Source: Desulfocicer vacuolatum DSM 3385
GTDB taxonomy: Bacteria; Desulfobacterota; Desulfobacteria; Desulfobacterales; Desulfobacteraceae
DNA length: 64,000 nucleotides
Direction of reading: 5' to 3'
Assembly (NCBI RefSeq): GCF_900176365.1
Contig: NZ_FWXY01000004.1
Coordinates: 1-64,000, forward strand
Below, in pieces: positions 1-9,201 of this stretch. Under the pieces are notes generated by a model. It was not told the origin of the DNA. It saw only the letters and a list, made by a program, of their open reading frames with translations, and ran no database searches. Made by a program: the position numbers and the translations under genes. Numbering within the stretch: the first letter of the stretch is position 1; the number at the start of each line of letters is the position of its first letter.

Positions 1-101
1 CTGGGTACTGGGTACTGGGTACTGGGTACTGGGTACTGGGTACTGGGTACTGGGTACTGGGTACTGGGTACTGGGTACTGGGTACTGGGTACTGGGTACT
101 G
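1..101. repeat. 7-bp tandem repeat (CTGGGTA)n
   Basis: Fourteen perfect copies of the heptamer CTGGGTA plus a partial copy. The array starts at the window edge, so its true length is unknown. It ends two bases before the stop codon of the ccdA-like gene. A perfect short-unit array suggests slippage and length variation between strains. Confidence 0.97.
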
Positions 102-102
102 A

Positions 103-801
103 CTACAGTGTGGCCAGGAGCCTGAATTTGTCGGTGATTAAAAGAATTCCCATGATAATGAGCAGGATTCCGGCCACTTTATTTACATATCCAAGTACCT
201 TGGTGGCACGTCCCATGATGTCAATAATTCGATTGATGAAAAATGAAATCAAGAGAAAGGGCAGGGCCAGGCCTGCAGAATAGATGCTTAAAAGGACAAT
301 GCCCTGCATTACGGTTTCCTGGCTTCCGGCAACAATGAGGATGGAACCTAACATGGGACCGATGCAGGGGCTCCATCCGGCCCCAAAGGCCATGCCGATG
401 ACAAAGGTACCCATGACATGCATGGGTTTTTTGTCCAGGTGAATTCGTTTTTCAAAATTTAATCCTGTGATATTGATCCATCCTAATAAATGACATCCAA
501 AAATCAGTATAATCCCTCCGCCCAGATACCTCACAACCCAGGAGTATCGGGCAATGATGCCGCCCATGAAGGATGCCGATGCCCCCAGTAGAATGAATAC
601 CGTGGAAAATCCACACACATAGGCAAGGGTTGCCAGAATAACCTTTTGTCTGGTTTTTCCGGTGTCTTGTGTGAGTTCATCAAGGGACAATCCCGTGATA
701 AAGGTGAAATAAGCAGGAATCAACGGCAGGATGCACGGGGAAAAAAAAGAGAGCAACCCGGCCATGAGTGCCGCCTGATAGGATACTGTTTCTGTGAACA
801 A
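103..801 (-). CDS. ccdA: CcdA/DsbD-type cytochrome c biogenesis membrane protein
   Basis: A 232-aa polytopic inner-membrane protein of the CcdA family, which passes reducing equivalents from cytoplasmic thioredoxin to periplasmic thiol proteins, mainly for cytochrome c maturation. Two proline-flanked cysteines that characterise the family are visible: FSPCILPLIPAY near residue 20 and GWSPCIGPML near residue 143. About six hydrophobic segments follow each other, and the length is usual for CcdA. The start is a TTG (799-801) preceded by GGAGG at 809-813 with a 7-nt gap; no in-frame ATG is as well placed. No cytochrome maturation partner lies nearby. The 3' end abuts the heptamer array. Confidence 0.9.
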   Translation of the reverse strand: MFTETVSYQAALMAGLLSFFSPCILPLIPAYFTFITGLSLDELTQDTGKTRQKVILATLAYVCGFSTVFILLGASASFMGGIIARYSWVVRYLGGGIILIFGCHLLGWINITGLNFEKRIHLDKKPMHVMGTFVIGMAFGAGWSPCIGPMLGSILIVAGSQETVMQGIVLLSIYSAGLALPFLLISFFINRIIDIMGRATKVLGYVNKVAGILLIIMGILLITDKFRLLATL

Positions 802-1063
802 GTAAACGCCTCCATGAAAATTAATTTTTAGTTGGGATGTTTCAGGTGCTTTTATTGATCCTAATCATTTTAATTCCATTTTTCAACCCGGGGTTTGATT
901 ATAAGCTGGGCCACTCTACATGAGATAATATTTTATTAGCTATAAGGAGTTGTAATTACAAGTATTAATTTTTTACCGTCAAAATTTTATCACAAAATGG
1001 CCGACGTTATGACCAAGCCCTCAACCCGCTTTTTATGAGGGGTGTTTTTTGTGGAGTATTGCT

Positions 1064-1118
1064 ACCTTTGTTGTGGGCAGAGCCGGATCAAAATACGGTC
1101 CGCCTGTGGCGGTTATAT
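1064..1118 (+). repeat. R1 repeat, partial copy
   Basis: Carries the second half of R1 (TTTGTTGTGGGCAGAGCCGG through GTGGCGGTTATATCA). It overlaps the end of the AEC carrier gene: the TAA stop of that gene (1113-1115) is the TTA in the repeat's terminal GGTTATAT. Confidence 0.8.
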
Positions 1119-2027
1119 CAGTGATAGTGCCACGGATAATGAAATAAAAGAGGCCATGGTGGAAAAAACAATGGATGCCGCAGCAAGATCGGTGTCGCTG
1201 TTCATCTGGGAGGAGAGAATATAGATGGACGTGGCCGTGGGCAGACAAAAAAAGATAAGTCCCGCCTTGAACTCCATGCCGGTGACTCCGAACAAGGTCA
1301 TGAACAGCACCCCTGAAAGGGGAAATAATATTAGTTTAAATGCTGCAGAAATCATGGAAAGTTTCAGGTAACCTTTCAGCTTTTTCAGGGTAAAGGCACT
1401 GCCAATGGAGATAAGGGCCAGGGGAAGGGTGACTGTGGAAATAAGTTTCAGGGTGTTGTCAATGAAAACCGGAAATCCACTGTCCAGGCGTGAAAAAAGA
1501 AATCCGGCAAAGCATGCAAGAATCAATGGGTTGGATACGGCTTCTTTCAACAGTTTTCCCACCCGCTGGATAACGGTATATTCTTTGCCTGAGAACCAGA
1601 TAAGAATGGAAACCGATAAAATATTAATAATGGGGATGATCACCCCGATGAGAAGTCCAAAGCGGATAATTCCCTCTTCACCCAATGCCGTCATCACGAT
1701 GGCCATACCGATGTAGGTGTTGAATCGATAGCAGCTCTGGGAAAATGTACCTGCCTCAAAATCTGTTGTACCCCCATAAATGATGTAAAGGGTACTGAGA
1801 ATGAAAACCAGAAAAAGGGCGCACAATCCGGCAAGGGGCAGGGCCAAGTCAAGGGATTGGGCCCCTTGATTGCCCCCTATTTTATAAAAAAGCATACAGG
1901 GGAAAAAGATATAATAGACCAGTCGGTCTGCCGTTGTTAGAAATGCTTGTTTGATAAAACCTGTGGTGTGTAAAATCCTGCCCAGCAGAATAATGGCAAA
2001 AACGGGAAAAAGGTTGTTTAACACCAT
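1113..2027 (-). CDS. AEC family transporter (auxin efflux carrier superfamily)
   Basis: A 304-aa integral membrane protein with about ten hydrophobic segments, matching the AEC/Mem_trans family of secondary carriers; bacterial members often move malate or other dicarboxylates, but the substrate cannot be read from sequence. The N-terminus (LFPVFAIILLGRILHTTGFI) and the C-terminal GLIFFCLPTATSIYIL region are family-typical. The start ATG at 2025-2027 has AAGGAG 8 nt upstream. The stop codon and last codons lie inside a partial R1 repeat, so the C-terminus may have been reshaped by repeat insertion. No operon partner is evident; both flanks hold repeats. Confidence 0.85.
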   Translation of the reverse strand: MVLNNLFPVFAIILLGRILHTTGFIKQAFLTTADRLVYYIFFPCMLFYKIGGNQGAQSLDLALPLAGLCALFLVFILSTLYIIYGGTTDFEAGTFSQSCYRFNTYIGMAIVMTALGEEGIIRFGLLIGVIIPIINILSVSILIWFSGKEYTVIQRVGKLLKEAVSNPLILACFAGFLFSRLDSGFPVFIDNTLKLISTVTLPLALISIGSAFTLKKLKGYLKLSMISAAFKLILFPLSGVLFMTLFGVTGMEFKAGLIFFCLPTATSIYILSSQMNSDTDLAAASIVFSTMASFISLSVALSLI

Positions 2028-2235
2028 AATATTGGCTCCTTGTCGCCGGTGTGCACGGCGGATGATTCAGTGTGGGGTGGTTTACAGACGTCATGGCCGG
2101 CATGTTCCCGGGATGGCACAGCGCCTGTGAGTAAAATTGACAATAACGTTTCTTGCTTTCCCACAAAGATCTTGAATAATCAAGGAGTATTTTTTCGGCA
2201 CTGACTTTGTGGCGGGGTGGCCCCATGGCAGATAC

Positions 2236-2366
2236 AACGAAAATGGTATTATACCGCCGCCCCCCGATGGGCAATGGGCCCGGACCGGAACTGTAGACAG
2301 CTCAATTGTCCGGTTCCTATTACCCATCGGGGGGCGGCTCTGCTGAGGTTGGCTTGGAGGCTGCCC
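2236..2366 (-). repeat. P element (GC-rich hairpin repeat), copy 1
   Basis: A long inverted repeat. The outer arms CCGCCCCCCGATGGG/CCCATCGGGGGGCGG span 2257-2337, and the inner arms are GGACCGGAAC/GTCCGGTTCC. The same about 130-bp unit occurs in the opposite orientation at 29668-29796, and a diverged shorter version lies at 46749-46832. An R1 copy follows directly. It lies between the AEC gene and the crotonase gene, and no coding sequence is seen in it. Confidence 0.85.
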
Positions 2367-2371
2367 TTTCT

Positions 2372-2463
2372 TATAACCGCCACGGGCGGACCGCATTCTG
2401 ACCTCGCTCCGCCCACAACAAAAACTTGAAATACACCCCTGATTTACTGAGTATTTCATATAA
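2372..2463 (-). repeat. R1 repeat, full copy
   Basis: Full-length R1 on the minus strand, running from the GAAATACTC/GTATTTCA hairpin half to the GGGCGGA/TCCGCCC half and ending in GTGGCGGTTATA. It directly follows P copy 1 and precedes the crotonase stop codon. Confidence 0.9.
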
Positions 2464-2495
2464 AAAAAAAGATGGCAGATTTATCCCTTTACCGA

Positions 2496-3317
2496 TTAAT
2501 TCCCGGTGAATTTGGGTTTGCGTTTTTCGGCAAAGGCGGTGACAGCCTCCATGAGGTCGTTGGATGGAATGATGTTGGCGCTCATGGAGGCCACATAGTT
2601 AAGCCCGTCTTCCACGGATTTTCCCACGCCATAATTCAGTACATCCTTGGATGCCTGCACTGCCAGGGGTGAGTTGTTACTGATTTCCAAAGCAAGTTCC
2701 CCGGCTTTTTCCATGAGGATTTTTTGATTTTCGTGGACATCGTTGACCAGAAGAATTTCCTTTGCCCGCCGGGCGGAGATGTCCCTGGCCGTGTAGGCAA
2801 GTTCCCGGGCATGGCCCTGGCCCACAATGGACGGAATGCGTTGGAGAACACCCACATCGGCAACAAAGCCCACAGCCGCCTCCCGCAGGGAAAAGAGGGC
2901 ATCTTCAGAGCAGATGCGGATGTCACAGGCCGTTGCCATATCAAGACCGGCACCGATGCAATGGCCGTGGATGGCGGCAATGACCGGTTTTCTGCACCAT
3001 TCAATGCAGGAGATGGCGTCCTGGAGTTTTTTTATTCTGGGGATCAACTTCCACTTGATCCCCCCTTTTTGCTCATTGTCCATGAGTTCCGGCAGTTCCG
3101 GAATCATCCCCATGAGATCAATGCCTGCAGAAAAACAGGGCCCTTTTCCCGCCACAATCACGGCACGGATATCAGGGTCCTTGTCAAGATCTTCAAATAT
3201 GCCGGGGGAATCATGCCATGCCGAGGGGTTCATGGCATTTTTTTTATGGGGCCTGTTTAGGTAGACCCAGGCAATGGGAGGTTTTTTTTCTACAAGATAA
3301 AAGTTTTCAGATGTCAA
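2496..3317 (-). CDS. Enoyl-CoA hydratase/isomerase family protein, dienoyl-CoA isomerase-like
   Basis: A 273-aa cytoplasmic crotonase-fold enzyme acting on acyl-CoA thioesters, probably in beta-oxidation of fatty or aromatic acids. The oxyanion-hole segments GPCFSAGIDL and HGHCIGAGLDMATACDIRI are present. The active-site helix reads LREAAVGFVADVGVLQRIP, with the Glu and the DVG aspartate that in eukaryotic ECH1 shuttle protons in delta3,5-delta2,4-dienoyl-CoA isomerisation, so an isomerase role is favoured over hydration. The best start is a TTG at 3315-3317 with AAGGAGA at 3324-3330; an ATG at 3359 extends the frame by 14 residues but has no ribosome binding site. It stands alone, next to a repeat cluster. 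Confidence 0.85.
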   Translation of the reverse strand: MTSENFYLVEKKPPIAWVYLNRPHKKNAMNPSAWHDSPGIFEDLDKDPDIRAVIVAGKGPCFSAGIDLMGMIPELPELMDNEQKGGIKWKLIPRIKKLQDAISCIEWCRKPVIAAIHGHCIGAGLDMATACDIRICSEDALFSLREAAVGFVADVGVLQRIPSIVGQGHARELAYTARDISARRAKEILLVNDVHENQKILMEKAGELALEISNNSPLAVQASKDVLNYGVGKSVEDGLNYVASMSANIIPSNDLMEAVTAFAEKRKPKFTGN

Positions 3318-3503
3318 CGTCGTTCTCCTTTTCGTTTTGGGTTTAACACTATGATTCATAGCATAACGTTGCTTGTTTTAAAACGCGATGATCACATTTT
3401 TTTATCTTGGATTTGGGGTTGATTCCAATTCATGTTATGATGAAATTCATCGTCATTTCCAACCGGGAAAGTACATTCACCTGAAATTTAAAGGAGTTCT
3501 CTT

Positions 3504-4298
3504 ATGCCTATCATCACAATTTCCAGGGGTAGTTATTATCACGGCAAATCTGTGGCTGAAAAATTGGCCTCAAAACTTGGTTTCATTTGTATCTCCCGGG
3601 ATCAGGTCCTTGACAATCTTGAGGAATTTCATTTGCCGGAAATAAAGTTAAAACGGGGTTTGAACGATGCTTTTTCCATCCTTGACCGATTCCCCAATGG
3701 GAAAAAAAGGTATCTCACCGCTGTGCGCTGGGCATTACTCCAGCGGTTCATGAAAGGAAATACGGTGTACCACGGTCTGGCAGGACATCATCTGTTAAGG
3801 GATATTTCCCATGTGCTAAAGGTGCGCATTATTGCTGACACCCAGGGGCGGGTGGAAGGGGAGATGGCCCGGGAGGGTATTTCCATGGAAAAGGCACAAT
3901 ATGTATTGAAAAAGGACGATGAAGAGCGCCGGCGATGGTGCATGTTTCTCTATGGTATTGATATCTTTGATCCGGCCAATTACAATTTGGTGATTCGCAT
4001 CGGACATCTTTCTGAAGATGATGCTGTGGACATTATTGCCAATGCGGCCACTCTGCCATTGTTCCAGGAAACACCCCGGTCTGAAAAAATCCTTGCGGAC
4101 GAGGCTTTGTCTGCTGCGGTGAGTTATGCCCTGTTTGATTTTCCCAGTGCTGTGGTTTCTGTCAGTGATGGGAATGTCAATGTGATCTTAAAGGTTCCAG
4201 AGTCCCAGTGTGATACCATTAAAAAACGGGTTGAGGAGCAATTATCTGAAATAGAAGGTATTTCAAAATTTGCAGTTCAGATAGACCCTTATTATTGA
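3504..4298 (+). CDS. Cytidylate kinase-like family protein
   Basis: A 264-aa protein. Residues 1-200 match the cytidylate-kinase-like family (P-loop NMP kinase fold): the N-terminal ITISRGSYYHGKSVAEKL is the altered P-loop of this family, followed by a nucleotide-binding core with KVRIIADTQGRVEGEMAREG. Substrate and role are unknown for most members. The last about 60 residues (VSVSDGNVNVILKVPESQ onward) form a small alpha/beta domain resembling a ligand-binding or BON-like module. Start ATG 3504 follows AGGAG with a 7-nt gap. It is monocistronic, divergent from the crotonase and convergent with the peptide-binding protein. Confidence 0.75.
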   Translation: MPIITISRGSYYHGKSVAEKLASKLGFICISRDQVLDNLEEFHLPEIKLKRGLNDAFSILDRFPNGKKRYLTAVRWALLQRFMKGNTVYHGLAGHHLLRDISHVLKVRIIADTQGRVEGEMAREGISMEKAQYVLKKDDEERRRWCMFLYGIDIFDPANYNLVIRIGHLSEDDAVDIIANAATLPLFQETPRSEKILADEALSAAVSYALFDFPSAVVSVSDGNVNVILKVPESQCDTIKKRVEEQLSEIEGISKFAVQIDPYY

Positions 4299-4330
4299 TT
4301 CCGTATTTTGATTTTTTTCGCCCTGTGGGG

Positions 4331-6010
4331 TTAGTGCATTGCTATTTGGGTGAAGTTGTTTCTTCTGGTAATGGTGTGGGAAGTCAATTTTGTTTTTTCC
4401 GTGAACTGCGGATAAAGTGCCATGGAAGATTTCAGCCGGTGTCCATAATCCACATAGTCCCTGCGGGGGGTGCGCATGTTGGCATAAATCAGCGGGTAGG
4501 CCACCATGTCATTTAAAATCCTGATCTGGGCCTGGTGCCACAGTTGAATCTGTTCCTCCGGATTGGCTTCGTGCCGGGCAGCTTCAATGAGTTTATCAAT
4601 TTTTGTGTAGTGGGAGAAATTGGTGTCCGGTTTTATGCCGGAGATCAAAATGGCATCGGAATGAAAAAAACGGGATAAAAACACATCTGCATTGGGTCTC
4701 CATGCGGTGTAGATAACAATGGGTTTGGGGTTTTTTCGGATTTCCCGGTGCATGTCAGCATGGGAAAGAATTTTTGTCTTGGTTAAAATGCCGATGCGGG
4801 CCAGTTGTTCATGGAGAATTCGATAAAAATTGCTATAGGTCCGTTTTTCAGATCCCACCAGTTCCAAAGTAAATCCATTGGGATAGCCTGCCCGGCAAAG
4901 CAGATCCTTTGCCTTTTGGACATCTTCTGCATAGTCAAGTCCCAATGTTTTCACATCTTGGTGCGTCAACCCTCCGGGAAGAAAGTGCGAAGGCACCGGA
5001 GAGTAAACATAACCTGCAAAATCTTTGTTATAAATGTTCAGATAGGATTTTCTGTTCAAGGCATAGGCAATGGCCTTTCGCACTTTGATATCGTCCATGG
5101 GGGGAATAGCAGTATTAAAATAGATGGTGGTGACCTCTCCCACACCATGGGTATCAATTTCAATGCCGTTGTGGAGCATCAGTTCACTGGCAAAGCCTTT
5201 ATTTCCTGAACCGATGATTACATCCAGCGTGCCGTTGAGCAGTCCGGATTTTCGTTTTTGGGTGTCAGGCATGAAAAACAGTTCCACACCGTCCAGGGCC
5301 GGCTTTCCCCTGAAAAAATCATGATTGGCCCCCAGGATCAATTTTTCTCCGGTAATGTATTGCCGGAACATGAAAGGGCCTGTTCCCACCGGATGTTTTC
5401 CGTATGCCTCATCCCCCATGGTTTCCATGGCTTTTTTACTCACAATGAATCCCCCGTTGTAATTGGTGATTTTGGGAAAAAAAAGGATGGAAGAAAGGGG
5501 TTTTAACAGGGTGAATTTCACGATGTAATCATCCACCTTGTTTATGGTGATACCTTCATAATCCCCGGCATAGGCAGATCTTTTTTTATCTGCGGCTTTG
5601 GTAAAGGAATAGACCACATCATCGGCGGTGAGTTCATAGGCGGGTGTCATGGGCCCCGGATGAAACATGATGCCTTTGCGCAGGGTGACGTACCACACCT
5701 GGTGTCCGTTTTCCATTACCAGTTGCGGCATCTCTGTTGCCAGATCCGGTTCAATGTGGGGGGCATTGCCGGGCTGGTATCTCAATAGGCCGTTGAACAC
5801 CATGTCGGCAACGGAACGATCCTGTGAGGCTGCGGCAAAGTGGGGGTCCATTTTACCCATTTTGCTGACATGGAGGGCAAAGCGAAGGACACTGGGCGGG
5901 GTTTTCTTTTTGTTATTCAGCCAGGACCATGCCATACTGTGTGGGGTTTGGATAAAGGTTAACAGTAAAAAAACAATAACTGTTCTATACAGTACTCTGG
6001 TGCGTCCCAT
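4331..6010 (-). CDS. ABC transporter substrate-binding protein, family 5 (peptide/nickel/opine type)
   Basis: A 559-aa periplasmic binding protein of the SBP_bac_5 family (OppA/DppA/NikA relatives). It has a cleavable signal peptide (MGRTRVLYRTVIVFLLLTF). The family pattern includes FALHVSKMGKMDPHFAAASQ near the mature N-terminus, the ADDVVYSFTKA signature, and VRKAIAYALNRKSYL. The ATG at 6008-6010 is preceded by GGAGGA and chosen over an upstream ATG that would hide the signal peptide. No Opp-type permease or ATPase genes lie beside it; instead it follows, 147 bp downstream, an iron-chelate-type ABC importer. It may supply a second ligand or be an orphan receptor. Confidence 0.85.
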   Translation of the reverse strand: MGRTRVLYRTVIVFLLLTFIQTPHSMAWSWLNNKKKTPPSVLRFALHVSKMGKMDPHFAAASQDRSVADMVFNGLLRYQPGNAPHIEPDLATEMPQLVMENGHQVWYVTLRKGIMFHPGPMTPAYELTADDVVYSFTKAADKKRSAYAGDYEGITINKVDDYIVKFTLLKPLSSILFFPKITNYNGGFIVSKKAMETMGDEAYGKHPVGTGPFMFRQYITGEKLILGANHDFFRGKPALDGVELFFMPDTQKRKSGLLNGTLDVIIGSGNKGFASELMLHNGIEIDTHGVGEVTTIYFNTAIPPMDDIKVRKAIAYALNRKSYLNIYNKDFAGYVYSPVPSHFLPGGLTHQDVKTLGLDYAEDVQKAKDLLCRAGYPNGFTLELVGSEKRTYSNFYRILHEQLARIGILTKTKILSHADMHREIRKNPKPIVIYTAWRPNADVFLSRFFHSDAILISGIKPDTNFSHYTKIDKLIEAARHEANPEEQIQLWHQAQIRILNDMVAYPLIYANMRTPRRDYVDYGHRLKSSMALYPQFTEKTKLTSHTITRRNNFTQIAMH

Positions 6011-6157
6011 GATGAATCCTCCACTAAACTGTCGGGGCGTTTTGCTTCCAAGGCACCCGGTATATAATACCGGTAACGTAAGTTTGATCCCGTTTTTGCA
6101 AGTGTGATCTGCGAAACGTGCCATCCAGTGAAATCATGCCCAGGGTTCTGGGAGGGA

Positions 6158-6946
6158 TCATGCCGCCTTTTTTGTGGTTTTTCTCCGGCTTTCTGTTGCC
6201 GGAATTATGACAGAATACCCTTTGTGACGGATAATTTCAACGGAAATTCCATATACCTCTGACACCATGACAGGAGATACCTTTTCAATGGGACCGGTAT
6301 CAAAAATTGACCCTTCTTTAAGAAAAATATAATTGTCAGCATATCGTAGTGCGGTGTTAAGGTCATGCATGGTCATCACCGCTGCCACCCGGTGCTCTTT
6401 CACCACCCGTTCGATGAGTTCCAGGATTTCCTCCTGGTTTTTCATGTCAAGGCTGCTGGTGGGTTCATCCAGAAGAATGATGTCCGTTTCCTGGACCAGG
6501 GCCCTGGCAATGGCCACTTTTTGAAGTTCTCCACCGCTCATTTCATCCACATGGTTCAATGCCAGGTGTTCCAGCCCCAGATGCTTGATCACACCGTCCA
6601 CTTTTTTAAGATCGTTTTTTCCCACCTTCCAGCCCATGTGGGGCCTTCTGCCCATGAGAATGGCATCAAAGGCGGTCATCCTTGCAGACTCACATTTTTG
6701 TGCCACATAACTCATATTGCCGGAAATTTCCCGAAGGCCCATTTTTTTAATGTTTTTGCCCGCCACAAGGATATCACCGCATGTGGGTTTTAAAATGCCG
6801 TTCATGCATTTTAACAGGGTGGTTTTTCCCACCCCGTTGGGACCGAGAACAACGGTGATCTCTCCTTTTTTGATGGTAAAGGAGATATCTTTCAAGGTTG
6901 TGTGACGGTTATATTTAAAGCTGATGTCGTTGACGGTGAGTATCAT
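6158..6946 (-). CDS. Iron-chelate/cobalamin-type ABC transporter ATP-binding protein
   Basis: A 262-aa ATPase of the FepC/FecE/BtuD group that powers uptake of metal chelates or corrinoids. Walker A is GPNGVGKTT, the ABC signature MSGGELQKVAIARAL, Walker B DIILLDEPTSSLD, and the switch histidine sits in TMHDLNTAL. Start ATG 6946 has AAGGAG 7 nt upstream. It is the third gene of a minus-strand run: binding protein, FecCD permease, this ATPase. The 49-bp gap to the permease contains a short TTTGTTGTGTCC segment resembling repeat fragments elsewhere in the window. Confidence 0.9.
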   Translation of the reverse strand: MILTVNDISFKYNRHTTLKDISFTIKKGEITVVLGPNGVGKTTLLKCMNGILKPTCGDILVAGKNIKKMGLREISGNMSYVAQKCESARMTAFDAILMGRRPHMGWKVGKNDLKKVDGVIKHLGLEHLALNHVDEMSGGELQKVAIARALVQETDIILLDEPTSSLDMKNQEEILELIERVVKEHRVAAVMTMHDLNTALRYADNYIFLKEGSIFDTGPIEKVSPVMVSEVYGISVEIIRHKGYSVIIPATESRRKTTKKAA

Positions 6947-6995
6947 ACTTTTAGCTCCTTTTTCATTATTTGTTGTGTCCAGCAGGAGATGCCCG

Positions 6996-8066
6996 TTATT
7001 TTTGATAGCCTTTGATGATGAGAAAGATAAACACTGGAGCCCCGAGAAAAGCCGTGAGCACCGATACCGGCAACAGATGGGGGGAGAGTATCAGTCTTGC
7101 TGTTGTGTCTGAAAGGAGCAGCAGCAATCCCCCGGTGACAGTGGCCGCAGGCAGCAGAAATCTATGGTCATCCCCGATGATACGGCGCACCATGTGGGGG
7201 GCCACCAGCCCCACAAACCCGATGATACCCACAAAGGCAATGATCACCGATGTCACAAGGGATGCAATCATCATCCCCCCAAGGCGCACCCGTTCCACCG
7301 GGACCCCAACGCCCCTGGCTGTCTCATCACCGGTGTCCATGGCATTGTAGTTCCAGGCATTGGCCATGAAAAAAATCAAGGCGCAAAGGGTGAAGAAAGA
7401 TAAAAATCCCAGTTCACTCCAGCTGGTACGGGCCACATCACCAAAGGTCCAAAATACCATGGCAGCCAGCTGGACATCATCGGCAAAAAACTGGAGCAGC
7501 ATGGTGGCTGCAGTAAAAAGAGAGCCAAGCGCCACACCGGTGAGTACCATGACCTCTGGAGACGCTGCTTTGATGCGTGACACCGCTGTGATACCCATGG
7601 CTGCGGCCATGGAAAAGAAAAAAGCGGAAAAGGTGGTGAGCCATGGACTGGAGATACGCACAGCATCATTTAAAGAGCTTCCCATGGCACCGCTTCCCAG
7701 TATCATCACTGCCAGGGCCGCTCCAAAGGCGGCGGCATGGGAAATACCCAGGGTAAAAGGTGAGCCCAGGGGATTTCTCAACACTGCCTGCATCACAGTG
7801 CCGCTGGCGGCAAGGCCTGCGCCTGCCATGATGGCGGTCAAAGCCTGGGGGAGGCGAATATTCCACACAATGATATCCACCTGGCGAGTGACCTCCATGC
7901 AGGCAAGGCTTTTAACCACGTCCATAAAGGGAAGATTCACAGATCCAAGGCAGAGCCCCCCGGCCAGTGCACCGCAGAGCAGCAGCCCGGCCATGAGGAT
8001 GAGTCGGTTTTTTTTGGAAATATAGGCAGTGTAAGCCCTGGGGATGACGCCTTGATCAAAATGCAT
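6996..8066 (-). CDS. FecCD-family ABC transporter permease (iron chelate/cobalamin type)
   Basis: A 356-aa polytopic permease of the FecCD/BtuC family, forming the homodimeric channel of a metal-chelate or corrinoid importer. Family marks include GAGLAASGTVMQAVLRNPLGSPFTLGIS split across residues 80-108 and the C-terminal VGLVAPHMVRRIIGDDHR coupling region followed by LLLLSDTTAR. About nine or ten membrane segments. Start ATG 8066 has AGGA 6 nt upstream and overlaps the end of the binding-protein gene by 11 nt, so translation is probably coupled. No Fur or cobalamin element was recognised to settle the ligand. Confidence 0.9.
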   Translation of the reverse strand: MHFDQGVIPRAYTAYISKKNRLILMAGLLLCGALAGGLCLGSVNLPFMDVVKSLACMEVTRQVDIIVWNIRLPQALTAIMAGAGLAASGTVMQAVLRNPLGSPFTLGISHAAAFGAALAVMILGSGAMGSSLNDAVRISSPWLTTFSAFFFSMAAAMGITAVSRIKAASPEVMVLTGVALGSLFTAATMLLQFFADDVQLAAMVFWTFGDVARTSWSELGFLSFFTLCALIFFMANAWNYNAMDTGDETARGVGVPVERVRLGGMMIASLVTSVIIAFVGIIGFVGLVAPHMVRRIIGDDHRFLLPAATVTGGLLLLLSDTTARLILSPHLLPVSVLTAFLGAPVFIFLIIKGYQK

Positions 8067-9201
8067 GGGAAATCCTTATAAACGCCATGTTCTGGAACCG
8101 TTGGTTCATTTCCCGGAAAACGGGTTTTCCCACCAGAAAGGTGTAAATTTCATCAGCCTTTGCAATGGGATCAATGTCCTTGAATTGTGATGGGTAAAGT
8201 ATTTTACCGATGAACCAGGCATTGGCAAGAATGGAACCCTGGTTCATGGAGTACCAGTTGTAGGGCAACACCCCAAAAACGGATCCCTTGGCAACCCCGG
8301 AAAGGGCTCTGTAAACAGGGTCTGTCTTCAGTTCATGCAACCCGCCCGCTCCCTTGCCCAGTTGAAGGGTGGAAAGATCCAGCAACAGCACTTCCGGGTC
8401 CCATTGGAGCAGTTTTTCCTTGGATATATTACTTTGACGGGGGATTTTTCCATGGGTATTGACGGCAGCCACATTGTGGCTATTGATGAATTGAAGGGGG
8501 GGATAGGTCGGTTCCGTTGATTGGAAGCCATGGGGACCCTTAAAGGCAATGCCCCCCACATAGCAGGTTTTTTTGCCGGCATCAGGAATATCACAGGTGC
8601 GTCGGTTAAGTTGGGAGATATGGGTGTTGAAATACTCAATGACGGCCTTGGCTCTTTTCTGTTTTCCCATTACTTCTCCTGCAATTTCAAGGGATTTAAA
8701 AAAAGCTTTTCTGCCCGAAGCCAGATCTCCGTATTCCAGTACCACCACGGGTATGCCGGTTTTCTGCTGGAGTTCCACAGGGTCGTATCCCGTGGCTCCA
8801 AAGGTTTTGAAAATCACCTGGGGCCGGGGAGAAAGCCCCATGATAATCTCTGGATTGTCATGGCCCCGGAATTCTCCAAATACCGGATATTGCTTGAATT
8901 GCGGGTTGGCAAGGGCATAGGGGCGTGCATCAAACTTACGTCGTCTTTTTTCCATATCGTCCACTGCCACGATTTTATCCTGACACCGGAGATAGGTGAT
9001 CAGGCGCAGACATCCGGCACCTGAGCAGATAATACGGCTTACATTTTCGGGGACTTGTATCTGCCTTGCAAAGGCATCGGTGATATTTCTCACGGTTGCC
9101 CCCCGGGCATCCCCGGGAAGGCAGAGGGTAAAAAATGTCCAGGATAAAAGGAAGCATAGAGCGATTGGTTTCATGAAGGAGCCACGGTGTATAAGATGCA
9201 T
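8056..9201 (-). CDS. Periplasmic metal-chelate-type ABC substrate-binding protein
   Basis: A 381-aa exported binding protein of the FepB/BtuF class (Peripla_BP_2 fold). The signal peptide is MHLIHRGSFMKPIALCFLLS and following. VSRIICSGAGCLRLITYL is the usual first strand-loop, and YVGGIAFKGPHGFQSTEPTY is a segment also seen in archaeal and deltaproteobacterial iron-transport receptors. The ATG at 9199-9201 has GGAGA 5 nt upstream; the later ATG at 9174 lacks a ribosome binding site. It is the first gene of the ABC run and overlaps the permease gene. The ligand (iron chelate, corrinoid or other metal complex) cannot be decided. Confidence 0.85.
   Translation of the reverse strand: MHLIHRGSFMKPIALCFLLSWTFFTLCLPGDARGATVRNITDAFARQIQVPENVSRIICSGAGCLRLITYLRCQDKIVAVDDMEKRRRKFDARPYALANPQFKQYPVFGEFRGHDNPEIIMGLSPRPQVIFKTFGATGYDPVELQQKTGIPVVVLEYGDLASGRKAFFKSLEIAGEVMGKQKRAKAVIEYFNTHISQLNRRTCDIPDAGKKTCYVGGIAFKGPHGFQSTEPTYPPLQFINSHNVAAVNTHGKIPRQSNISKEKLLQWDPEVLLLDLSTLQLGKGAGGLHELKTDPVYRALSGVAKGSVFGVLPYNWYSMNQGSILANAWFIGKILYPSQFKDIDPIAKADEIYTFLVGKPVFREMNQRFQNMAFIRISHAF

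Noticed and set aside
1042-1224. Small plus-strand proteins rich in IRIRSARGGY-type sequence near R1 copies
   Set aside because: The recurring peptide is a translation of the R1 repeat itself, found at many copies without start signals.
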